From contig NZ_CP040058.1 of assembly GCF_005280655.1 (NCBI RefSeq), positions 28,501-92,500 on the forward strand: 64,000 bases of DNA, read 5' to 3'. The position numbers and the translations under genes are program-made. Position 1 is the stretch's first letter, and every line of letters begins with the position of its first letter. Source of the DNA: Anaerostipes rhamnosivorans. Lineage in GTDB: Bacteria > Bacillota > Clostridia > Lachnospirales > Lachnospiraceae. Under the pieces are notes generated by a model that made no database searches, was not told where the DNA came from, and saw only the letters and a list, made by a program, of their open reading frames with translations. Positions 33,938-40,696 of this stretch are shown here, piece after piece.

Positions 33938-34972
33938 ATGCAGGGGAAAATGAAAGCACAGATGTTTTATGCACCAGGAGATGTAAGGTTTGAGGAGACA
34001 GACATTCCTCAGATTAAAGATGATGAAGTGTTAGTACAGGTAAAAGCGGCATTGACCTGCGGCACAGACCTGAAAACATACAGGAGGGGACATCCGACGA
34101 TCATCACTTCCGTTCCTTCCACATTCGGGCATGAATTTTCTGGAGTGGTCGTGGAGGCAGGAAAAGACGTTACAAAATTTAAGGTAGGAGACCGAATCGT
34201 AGGAGCTAATACAGCCCCATGTTTTGAGTGTGAGCATTGTAAAAATAAGAGATACAGCCTTTGTGAAAATCTGCAGTATCTGAACGGCGCTTACTCTGAG
34301 TATGTGGCGGTGCCGGCACACATCCTGAAATATAACTTTTATCGTGTACCAGATCATCTGCCGTTTGAACAGGCGGCATTGCTGGAGCCTCTGGCATGCG
34401 CGGTTCACGGAAGCGACAGGATACCAGCTAAAGTTGGAGATACGGTTGCCGTTATCGGGGCAGGTCCGATCGGACTTATGTTTATGAAGCTTTTAAGCCT
34501 GAAAGGCTGCAGAGTCATTGCCGTAGATCTCTCAGATTACCGTCTTGAGCAGTCTAAGAAATTTGGTGTATGGGAAACCGTCAATGCTTCTGGAGAAGAA
34601 CATATAAAAGAAGTGAGAGATCTCTGCAATGGGCAGGGAGCTGATGTAGTCGTGGAAGCTACTGGATTCCCTGAGGTCTGGGAAAATGCCGTCAACATGG
34701 TCAGACCGGGAGGAACGGTTCTTGCATTCGGAGGAACTAAGGCAGGCACAAGCATTACCCTAGACTGCCAGAAATTCCACTATGAAGAAATCACATTGAA
34801 AGCCGTATATCATCACACACCATATCATGTACAGCTGGCTCTGAAGCTGCTTTCCAACGGACAAATCGACGGAAGCCTGTTTATCACAGGACACTATCCA
34901 TTAGAAAAAGCCATCGATGCCCTGGAAAGCATCGGCAGGCAGGAAGGCATCAAATACGCAATTATCCCTTAG
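33938..34972 (+). CDS. Zinc-dependent polyol dehydrogenase
   Basis: A 344-residue medium-chain dehydrogenase. Catalytic zinc ligands are Cys41, His65 and Glu66; structural zinc ligands are Cys95, Cys98, Cys101 and Cys109. The coenzyme motif is VIGAGPIG. It is more distant from the two enzymes at 5133 and 6863 than they are from each other. It should oxidise a polyol phosphate to a ketose phosphate, the substrate of the aldolase just upstream. GGAGG lies nine bases before the ATG. Confidence 0.85.
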   Translation: MQGKMKAQMFYAPGDVRFEETDIPQIKDDEVLVQVKAALTCGTDLKTYRRGHPTIITSVPSTFGHEFSGVVVEAGKDVTKFKVGDRIVGANTAPCFECEHCKNKRYSLCENLQYLNGAYSEYVAVPAHILKYNFYRVPDHLPFEQAALLEPLACAVHGSDRIPAKVGDTVAVIGAGPIGLMFMKLLSLKGCRVIAVDLSDYRLEQSKKFGVWETVNASGEEHIKEVRDLCNGQGADVVVEATGFPEVWENAVNMVRPGGTVLAFGGTKAGTSITLDCQKFHYEEITLKAVYHHTPYHVQLALKLLSNGQIDGSLFITGHYPLEKAIDALESIGRQEGIKYAIIP

Positions 34973-34980
34973 GGGAGAAA

Positions 34981-35080
34981 CGGGCTTGGCGCGCTTCGCG
35001 CGATAAGGTATACCCAAAAGGGCATCCCGCATTTTATGCCCTTCGGGCTTGGCGCGCTTTGCGCGATAAGGTATAATTAT
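34981..35080 (+). repeat. Palindromic REP-like repeat, copy B (one full and one partial unit)
   Basis: A partial unit (34981-35014) with GCGCGCTTCGCGCG and GATAAGG is followed by a full unit (35020-35080): GGGCATCCCGCATTTTATG, CCCTTCGGG, GCGCGCTTTGCGCG, GATAAGGTATAATT. TTGGCG (35049-35054) and TATAAT (35072-35077) at its right end are 17 bases apart and face the GpsA-like gene. Confidence 0.8.
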
Positions 35081-35115
35081 GTTTGTATTTGTTGTGTTTG
35101 AAATGGAGGGCCTTT

Positions 35116-36144
35116 ATGAGTACAATTACGGTGATTGGAGCAGGGGTGATGGCTTCCAGCCTTTCTTTTCCTGCTATGGAAAATGGAAATGAGATGCGTC
35201 TTACAGGTACGCCGCTGGACAGGGAGATTATTGAATCGGTAAAGGATAACCGCTATCATCCCACATTAAAAAGAACGCTGCCGGAGGGGGTAAAAGCATA
35301 TCAGATCGAAGAGCTGGATGCGGCACTGGATGGCTGTGATGCGGTGATCCTGGGAGTCAGTAGTTTTGGGGTGGATTGGTTTATTGAAAATGCCCTTGCG
35401 AAGATTCCTGATAAGATTCCGGTGATTGCAGTGACAAAGGGAGTTGAGGTTTATGATGACGGAACGATCCAGACCTTCCCTGAACTGTTTGAATCAAAGG
35501 TGGAGAATGGAAAGAGCCACGAGTTCTGTGCAATCGGTGGACCGTGCAGGTGTTATGAATTGGCGGACCATGACGATACAAGAGTTGCATTCTGCGGAAG
35601 GAATATGGAAGTTCTTAAGTTCTTTAAGAAACTTTTAGAGAGGGATTATTATCACATTGACTTAACACAGGATGTAGCCGGCCTGGAGATCGCAGTAGCT
35701 TTAAAAAATGCATATGCACTTGGTGTCAGCCTTGGGATTGGTCTGGAAGAAAAACAGCAGAAGTACATGTGTAATACCCAGTCTGCACTCTTTGGACAGA
35801 GTTCTTATGAAATCATGAAATATGTCCAGTACATGGGAGGGAACGTCGAAAACTCCATTCACGGGATCGGTGATCTGTATGTGACCGTGATGGGCGGGCG
35901 CTCAAAGGAGATTGGAAAAAGACTTGGAGCGGGCATGCCATATGACAAAGCTATGGAAGAACTGAAAGGTGTAACTCTGGAATCCGTAGTGATTGCAAAA
36001 AGAGCAGCAAAGGCCATAAGGATACTGTCCGAAAACGGTAAAGTCCGTAAAGAGGATTATCCTCTGATCCTCCATATCGACGATATTCTACAGCATGGAT
36101 CAATGCTTGATATACCATGGAAGAAGTTTCAAGTAACTGAATAA
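35116..36144 (+). CDS. GpsA-like dehydrogenase family protein (copy 2)
   Basis: A 342-residue paralog of the protein at 15964, alike along nearly its whole length (PAMENG, PLDREII, VTKG, IGGPC, ALKNAYALGVSLGIGL, GVTLESVVIA). Its nucleotide-binding loop is the normal VIGAGVMA. The Lys of LKNAYA matches the catalytic Lys of GpsA. It follows the dehydrogenase across a REP-like repeat that could supply its own promoter. The ATG at 35116 has GGAGGG just upstream. The substrate is probably a phosphorylated polyol or ketose rather than G3P, by context. Confidence 0.72.
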   Translation: MSTITVIGAGVMASSLSFPAMENGNEMRLTGTPLDREIIESVKDNRYHPTLKRTLPEGVKAYQIEELDAALDGCDAVILGVSSFGVDWFIENALAKIPDKIPVIAVTKGVEVYDDGTIQTFPELFESKVENGKSHEFCAIGGPCRCYELADHDDTRVAFCGRNMEVLKFFKKLLERDYYHIDLTQDVAGLEIAVALKNAYALGVSLGIGLEEKQQKYMCNTQSALFGQSSYEIMKYVQYMGGNVENSIHGIGDLYVTVMGGRSKEIGKRLGAGMPYDKAMEELKGVTLESVVIAKRAAKAIRILSENGKVRKEDYPLILHIDDILQHGSMLDIPWKKFQVTE

Positions 36145-36155
36145 GTTTGGATCTT

Positions 36156-36192
36156 ATATCTCCGGGACGCCATAGTGGCGTTCCGGAGATAT
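36156..36192 (+). terminator. 16-bp hairpin without T run between GpsA-like and SDR genes
   Basis: Arms 36156-36171 and 36177-36192 pair over 16 positions, with one G-U pair, around a 5-base loop. TCGGCGG follows, so termination would be weak. It may be a partial terminator or an RNA processing or stability element inside the operon. Confidence 0.5.
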
Positions 36193-36215
36193 CGGCGGTT
36201 AAAAGGGAGGTACAC

Positions 36216-36983
36216 ATGGAGTTAGGGTTAGTGGGAAAAACGGCCATTGTCACCGGAGGCGGAAAAGGCTTCGGCAGAGCCCTCTGCCAGGTTCTGGCAG
36301 AGGAGGGCGCCAATGTGGTCTTGAATTACCGGTCTGGAAAGGACGAAGCAGAATCTATGATCAGCAGGATGAATCAGGAGTGTCCGGGGAGCATCTACGG
36401 ATTCCAGGGGGATATAATGGAGGAAGCAGACAGGGAAGGGCTTTTTAAAGCTGCTTGTGAAGTATTTGGAGGGGCAGATATCCTTGTAAATAATGCAGCA
36501 GCATGGACTACGGCTATGGCAGCGGACATGCCAGAAGAAGATTTCCGAAGAATACTTGAGATGAATCTGACCGTCCCGTTCCTTTTATCCAGGAAGCTGA
36601 TCAGCCATCTCATGGAGAACGGAAAAAAGGGCAGCATTCTGAACGTGGTATCTAAGGCAGGAATTATGGGATCCAAAAGGAATCACTCCCATTATGCCTC
36701 CTCTAAGGCCGGGCTTATCGGCCTCACCAAATCTCTTGCTATGGAGACTGCGGAGCATGGGATCACGGTAAATGCCATTGCACCGGGTTATATGAGGACA
36801 GAGATGTTGATGAAATCTTTTAAAGACAAAAAGGACGAAGAGGAACAGAATAAAAAAATACCCATAGGCAGGATTGCAGACCCGAAAGAAGTAGCTTACG
36901 CAGCTGCATTTCTTGTATCAGAGCGGGCATCTTATTTCACAGGCACTACATTTGATGCCACAGGCGGGATGCTGATGTGCTAA
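36216..36983 (+). CDS. Short-chain dehydrogenase/reductase
   Basis: A 255-residue classical SDR. The coenzyme motif is TGGGKGFG, the NNAA motif follows, and the catalytic Tyr-x3-Lys is HYASSKAG with a Ser in NVVSKAG. The C-terminal YFTGTTFDATGG is typical of FabG-like sugar dehydrogenases. GGGAGG precedes the ATG at 36216; the longer frame from 36147 would start inside the hairpin. As last gene of the second PTS operon it probably reduces or oxidises a pathway intermediate. Confidence 0.83.
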   Translation: MELGLVGKTAIVTGGGKGFGRALCQVLAEEGANVVLNYRSGKDEAESMISRMNQECPGSIYGFQGDIMEEADREGLFKAACEVFGGADILVNNAAAWTTAMAADMPEEDFRRILEMNLTVPFLLSRKLISHLMENGKKGSILNVVSKAGIMGSKRNHSHYASSKAGLIGLTKSLAMETAEHGITVNAIAPGYMRTEMLMKSFKDKKDEEEQNKKIPIGRIADPKEVAYAAAFLVSERASYFTGTTFDATGGMLMC

Positions 36984-37013
36984 AACGGTTACAAAAATTT
37001 CACACTTGTAAGT

Positions 37014-37042
37014 TTGAAAGCTTGTCTATGACGTGATAAAAT
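37014..37042 (+). promoter_or_regulatory. Promoter of the small alarmone synthetase gene
   Basis: TTGAAA (37014-37019) and TAAAAT (37037-37042) are separated by 17 bases and lie about 65 bases before the ATG at 37108. Confidence 0.6.
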
Positions 37043-37107
37043 ATTCTTTAGAGCTGGTGATCATCAGTGTGCCAGCGATCAATAATACAGAAAGAGGTGT
37101 GAATTCT

Positions 37108-37767
37108 ATGGCAAAGATTGAATTACCTGATGTAAAGGATATTTTTCTAGAATACCGGAAAATGCAGTTATTGTATCAGTCAGCGCTGAAAGAGATCGGG
37201 ACAAAGCTTGAGATCCTGAACGATGAATTTAAGTTTGTACACAAATATAATCCCATTGAACATATTGAATCCCGTATGAAAAGTGAGGAGAGTATTGTCC
37301 GCAAGCTTATGAAAAAGGGACAGGATATCACGGTAGAAAATATTGAGAGATATATAGACGATGTGGCAGGCATCCGGGTTATCTGTTCCTTTACACCGGA
37401 TATTTATAGGATCGTAGACATGATCTCCAATCAGGATGATATTGAGGTAGTGAGGACCAAGGATTATATGGTAAACCCAAAACCAAGCGGGTACAGGAGC
37501 TACCATATGATTGTAAAGGTCCCGATTTTCCTCTCCGATACAGTCGTTCCCACGAGAGTGGAGATTCAGATTCGTACAGTGGCGATGGACTTCTGGGCAT
37601 CTTTGGAGCATAAGATTTATTATAAATATGACGGACATGCTCCTGAGTATATCCGAACAGAACTACGTGAGTGTGCAGAAATGATCAGCTTCCTGGACAG
37701 CAAGATGCTGGCCATCAATGAGGAGATTCACAGCCTGAAGCAGGATGATATGCGGGAAGAACTTTAA
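37108..37767 (+). CDS. Small alarmone synthetase, RelQ/YjbM type
   Basis: A 219-residue single-domain RelA/SpoT synthetase. Visible motifs are DDVAGIRVICSF, KPSGYRSYHMIV and the EIQIRTVAMDFWASLEHKIYYK block, the standard (p)ppGpp synthetase core. It has no hydrolase, TGS or ACT domain, so it would make (p)ppGpp without ribosome control. AAAGAGGTG precedes the ATG at 37108; the earlier ATG at 37033 overlaps the promoter. Confidence 0.88.
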   Translation: MAKIELPDVKDIFLEYRKMQLLYQSALKEIGTKLEILNDEFKFVHKYNPIEHIESRMKSEESIVRKLMKKGQDITVENIERYIDDVAGIRVICSFTPDIYRIVDMISNQDDIEVVRTKDYMVNPKPSGYRSYHMIVKVPIFLSDTVVPTRVEIQIRTVAMDFWASLEHKIYYKYDGHAPEYIRTELRECAEMISFLDSKMLAINEEIHSLKQDDMREEL

Positions 37768-37832
37768 AAAAATGTACCTTTTTCCTTTTCTTTCTCATAG
37801 TATATTATCAGTAGAGAAAAGGAGCAGCGTAA

Positions 37833-38225
37833 ATGATGGATCGTGAAGGCTTAGGTGATCTGCCTACATTCGATATGGATACTCTGTCCAGAAAACCTAT
37901 GGTAATGATGGATGAGCAGGATGAGGATGATTACCAGTACATTACGAGGATGTACGGACCGGTTGCAAGAGAAGTACTTGAGCATATTGAGGATGCATGT
38001 GACCAACTAGAGTATAATGGAAGCATGATGTTCGACCAGTATATGGACCGGACCGGAATGCTTGTTCTTGCCGACCATATCTATGACAAGATCAAGGAAA
38101 AGGACAAAGAAGACTGTATTAAAAAGGACCGTCTTCTCTATCAGATGGTCTGCACATTGCTGGGCGGGGAACTCTATCACCGCCGTTGTCGTTACAGGAG
38201 AAAAAGAGGAATGTTCTCAGATTAA
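37833..38225 (+). CDS. Conserved-looking hypothetical protein
   Basis: A 130-residue protein with an acidic N-terminus (DEQDEDDYQY) and a basic C-terminus rich in Arg (YHRRCRYRRKRG). No known domain was recognised. It resembles small Lachnospiraceae proteins of unknown function. AAAAGGAG precedes the start, and the ATGs at 37833 and 37836 are both possible. A strong terminator follows at 38262. Confidence 0.65.
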   Translation: MMDREGLGDLPTFDMDTLSRKPMVMMDEQDEDDYQYITRMYGPVAREVLEHIEDACDQLEYNGSMMFDQYMDRTGMLVLADHIYDKIKEKDKEDCIKKDRLLYQMVCTLLGGELYHRRCRYRRKRGMFSD

Positions 38226-38261
38226 GAGGTTATTCCGCGGGAACGTTCCAGCTAAAAAAAC

Positions 38262-38310
38262 AGAGATGCCGCAAACCAATTCTTATCGTTGATTGGTTTG
38301 CGGCATCTCT
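38262..38310. terminator. Bidirectional terminator, 19-bp stem
   Basis: AGAGATGCCGCAAACCAAT (38262-38280) pairs perfectly with 38292-38310. A and T runs flank it, and it sits between the hypothetical gene and the convergent Rpn-type gene. Confidence 0.9.
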
Positions 38311-38311
38311 T

Positions 38312-39214
38312 TTAGGAACTTTTTTTTAATATCTTAAGAAGTTCTTCTTTTGGGGCTGAAGGATGAAGTTTGATCAGACGGCAGATACCGGCGATCGTCT
38401 CCTGGGGTTCTTCCAAAGCTTCAGCGATCTCCTTTTCGGACAGGCCTTTTTGGAGTTTCTTTTGAACTTGTCCGATTAGTTTCAGTTGTAAACCTGCTTT
38501 CAGTCCTTCTTCTCTGCTGGATTCCATCTGGGTAACATAATCAGACAGGTTTTTTTGACGGAATAGATATTCATCCATGCGCTCAGGATCGCGTTCCAGT
38601 AATTCTAATTCTTTGATCGCTTCCTCGATATAGGGGTCTTTTTCTATCATGGCACGTTCCTCCTCTCCCTCTGCACAAATAAAACATGCCCATTGATACA
38701 GCTTTTTATGTTCCTTTTTTACCTGGGAAGTGCGCAGTTTTCTTAATTCTATCACATGAATCTCCCATTGGTCGCTGTATAGGCTGTGTCTGTTATCCTC
38801 CCTCATGTGAAAGGAGGAATAGAAATAATCGGTGTCATTCAACTGATTAAAGCCCAGGATACTGATGTGAATGGTTTTAACACAGCTCCCATAAGTATCT
38901 CCGGACTTTAAATCCTGTGTATAGACCTTTGCCAAATAAGACAAAGCCCGTCTGTCCCAGTATGTGTAGGGAAGCAGCTGCATCTCAATATTGATCTTAC
39001 CAGTGTCCTCGACTATGGTGTATAGATCAAGTATGGATAGCTTCCCCTCCAGAAAATCCTTAGAAAGATAGCGGTCTTTTACATGGATCTTTCCGATTGT
39101 CTCCGGGGGAATATCCAGAATGCTGCTTAAGAATCCACGGAGTACTTTAGGCTGTTTCATGATTTGAGTAAAGGCATAGTCATTTTTTAATGAGATCGTA
39201 TTTGCTTTCTTCAT
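38312..39214 (-). CDS. Rpn-family PD-(D/E)XK nuclease/putative transposase
   Basis: A 300-residue protein of the Rpn (recombination-promoting nuclease, PDDEXK_2) family. LKNDYAFTQIM starts the domain, ILDLYTIVEDTGKINIEMQ carries the Asp and Glu-x-Gln of the nuclease site. The C-terminal third is helical with an EEGLKAGLQLKLIGQVQKKL segment typical of this group. Despite the transposase label in databases, these are usually single genes without terminal repeats; none is seen here. Function in the host is uncertain. Confidence 0.85.
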   Translation of the reverse strand: MKKANTISLKNDYAFTQIMKQPKVLRGFLSSILDIPPETIGKIHVKDRYLSKDFLEGKLSILDLYTIVEDTGKINIEMQLLPYTYWDRRALSYLAKVYTQDLKSGDTYGSCVKTIHISILGFNQLNDTDYFYSSFHMREDNRHSLYSDQWEIHVIELRKLRTSQVKKEHKKLYQWACFICAEGEEERAMIEKDPYIEEAIKELELLERDPERMDEYLFRQKNLSDYVTQMESSREEGLKAGLQLKLIGQVQKKLQKGLSEKEIAEALEEPQETIAGICRLIKLHPSAPKEELLKILKKSS

Positions 39215-39326
39215 CTTCTGTTGTCTCCTTCAGCTTATCATATATGGAAAGTTTTTTCAATATCACCTATAATTTTACAATAAACATACTCAGATGTCAA
39301 ATAATGTAATAATCTATGATAAACAA

Positions 39327-39890
39327 CTATAAAACAATTAATACAATCTCATCCGTCATTCTGCACCTCATGATATCTTGTCCTGTTTTACTCTGAATTC
39401 TGCCGTCAGAAATCTTTTCTTCCAGTTCTTTTCTGGACAGATTCAGTTTTTTCCGTAAGACCGCTGATACTTTGAGATGAGCAGAACCGATGCTTCTTAT
39501 ATGCAGTTCAACAGGGCCGTTAAAGAAACTGTCTCCGGTTACCCTGTAGTCGTATGAACCGATAGCAGCCCCGTTCCGGCGCAGAAGGTCAAAATCCAAG
39601 GCATATTGTTTGGCAAGTGTTATGTCATTGTTATGAAATTTATCTAAAAGTTCTGGATCTAAGGATTTAGGGCTGATCCGTGAAAAGATTGGCAGATTCC
39701 ATGTGGTCTGGCAGTTTGAACACTTATAGATCAGCCATATGTCCAGATATTTTCTCTGGGCATTTATTCTGAACAGCCCGGAACTAAGAAATTCAGTTTT
39801 TTTCCCGCATTTTTTACAATGCCGCACTGCGGGAGGCGGAGATAAAAGTTCTACCTCCCAGACCTTTATCGTGCGGGTTTTATTCTCCAT
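39327..39890 (-). CDS. DUF1062 protein
   Basis: A 187-residue protein recognised as DUF1062 by a zinc-ribbon-like N-terminus (CKKCGKKT at residues 25-32 and CSNCQTTW at 57-64) and the C-terminal block starting LNLSRKELEEKI. Function unknown; the Cys pairs suggest zinc binding. AGGAG precedes the ATG. A 16-residue open reading frame with a strong ribosome site ends 17 bases upstream of it. Confidence 0.8.
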   Translation of the reverse strand: MENKTRTIKVWEVELLSPPPAVRHCKKCGKKTEFLSSGLFRINAQRKYLDIWLIYKCSNCQTTWNLPIFSRISPKSLDPELLDKFHNNDITLAKQYALDFDLLRRNGAAIGSYDYRVTGDSFFNGPVELHIRSIGSAHLKVSAVLRKKLNLSRKELEEKISDGRIQSKTGQDIMRCRMTDEIVLIVL

Positions 39891-39907
39891 ACATACTCAC
39901 TCCTGTT

Positions 39908-39958
39908 CTAGTTAGAATAGGAAAAAGAAAAAGGCGGATTTTCAAATAATTTTTTCAT
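39908..39958 (-). CDS. Possible 16-residue leader peptide before the DUF1062 gene
   Basis: A reverse-strand frame encodes MKKLFENPPFSFSYSN and a stop. AGGAGGTG lies six bases before the ATG, better than the site of the gene it precedes. The peptide is rich in Phe and Ser. Such small frames can be leader peptides controlling the downstream gene, but chance cannot be excluded. Confidence 0.4.
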   Translation of the reverse strand: MKKLFENPPFSFSYSN

Positions 39959-40043
39959 ACAGACACCTCCTGACTCTTTGTGGATGAAAAAATTGTAGCA
40001 TGGGGAATCTGTATCCGAAACCTCATATTCTTTTCTAAAAAGA

Positions 40044-40082
40044 ACATGAGCCTATACGGTATCATTCCGTATAGGCTCATGT
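40044..40082 (-). terminator. Terminator after the CD3324-family gene
   Basis: A 16-bp stem, arms 40044-40059 and 40067-40082, with a 7-base loop. On the reverse strand it is followed by TTCTTTTT. Confidence 0.85.
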
Positions 40083-40090
40083 CTTTCAAG

Positions 40091-40366
40091 TCATTGATTT
40101 CGTTTTTCCTGACGGATAATTCTCTGAATACTTTTCAGAGACAGAAAATATTCTTCAGACAGAGCATCCGGTCTCTGTCCTGCAAGGTATTCCCTATATA
40201 TTTCTCTGTTCCGTCTTTTTAAATACTGCCGTGTTCCGCTAGCGGCGCCCCAGGCACATTTGCTGCTGGGATTTTTAGGTATGTAGATATATTCACCTTC
40301 CGCATATTTCTGGACTTCTTTCAAAAGACCTGCGGGTAGTATTTGTTCTGCCTTCTTATAGCTCAT
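40091..40366 (-). CDS. CD3324-family protein
   Basis: A 91-residue basic protein, MSYKKAEQILPAGLLKEVQ at the N-terminus and a C-terminal helix-turn-helix-like segment (LSLKSIQRIIRQEK). It matches the CD3324 family of clostridia, distantly Mor-like, probably a small DNA-binding protein; function is not established. AGGAG precedes the ATG. Upstream lies a 9-residue reading frame overlapping competing inverted repeats (40402-40467). Confidence 0.78.
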   Translation of the reverse strand: MSYKKAEQILPAGLLKEVQKYAEGEYIYIPKNPSSKCAWGAASGTRQYLKRRNREIYREYLAGQRPDALSEEYFLSLKSIQRIIRQEKRNQ

Positions 40367-40401
40367 ATTGCTCTCCTAAATGAAAAATAGTACATAGGAA
40401 C

Positions 40402-40446
40402 AGCAAAGGCCATTCAGACTGGCTGCATTAGCCTTTGCTATGCAGC
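40402..40446 (-). promoter_or_regulatory. Two interleaved, mutually exclusive hairpins in the CD3324 leader
   Basis: Four segments are interleaved: AGCAAAGGC (40402-40410), GCTGCAT (40422-40428), GCCTTTGCT (40431-40439) and ATGCAGC (40440-40446). The first pairs with the third and the second with the fourth. Both stems cannot easily form at once, because the third and fourth segments touch. On the sense strand one segment covers the last codons and stop of a short reading frame (40438-40467), the layout of a translation-controlled attenuator. Confidence 0.5.
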
Positions 40447-40467
40447 AATAACGATAGGATCAAGCAT
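40438..40467 (-). CDS. Possible 9-residue leader peptide before the CD3324-family gene
   Basis: The frame reads MLDPIVIAA and stop. AGGAGG lies 11 bases before the ATG, and a TATAAT (plus-strand ATTATA 40501-40506) is upstream in the correct place. Its last two codons and stop form one arm of the leader hairpins. The rest of the 330-base gap 40367-40696 holds only the rightward promoter at 40632. Confidence 0.4.
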   Translation of the reverse strand: MLDPIVIAA

Positions 40468-40631
40468 ATGCTTTCCGCCCTCCTTCTTGTGTTTGCTGAA
40501 ATTATATTCATCATCATTATCTTACCATTTTTATTTAAAAATTAAAAACCCAAAATATACTAATGAACATAACAAAAAGCAGCGTATATAAGAGATCCCT
40601 CTGCGCCGCTCTTAAACTTTCCTTAAATTTG

Positions 40632-40660
40632 TTGTGTTTCCCCAGAAAAACGGATAAAAT
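40632..40660 (+). promoter_or_regulatory. Promoter for the 40697-47836 gene set
   Basis: TTGTGT (40632-40637) and TAAAAT (40655-40660) are 17 bases apart and about 37 bases before the ATG at 40697. Confidence 0.5.
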
Positions 40661-40696
40661 ATACAGATAGGACAGAGAGAATGTTAGGAGGAGCTT

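Noticed and set aside
38312..39214. Insertion sequence at the Rpn-type gene
   Set aside because: No terminal inverted repeats or target duplication were seen around it; the hairpin at 38262-38310 is an ordinary bidirectional terminator.
40402..40446. H-type pseudoknot in the CD3324 leader
   Set aside because: The third and fourth segments are adjacent with no linking bases, which would have to span a 9-bp stem. Mutually exclusive hairpins are more plausible.
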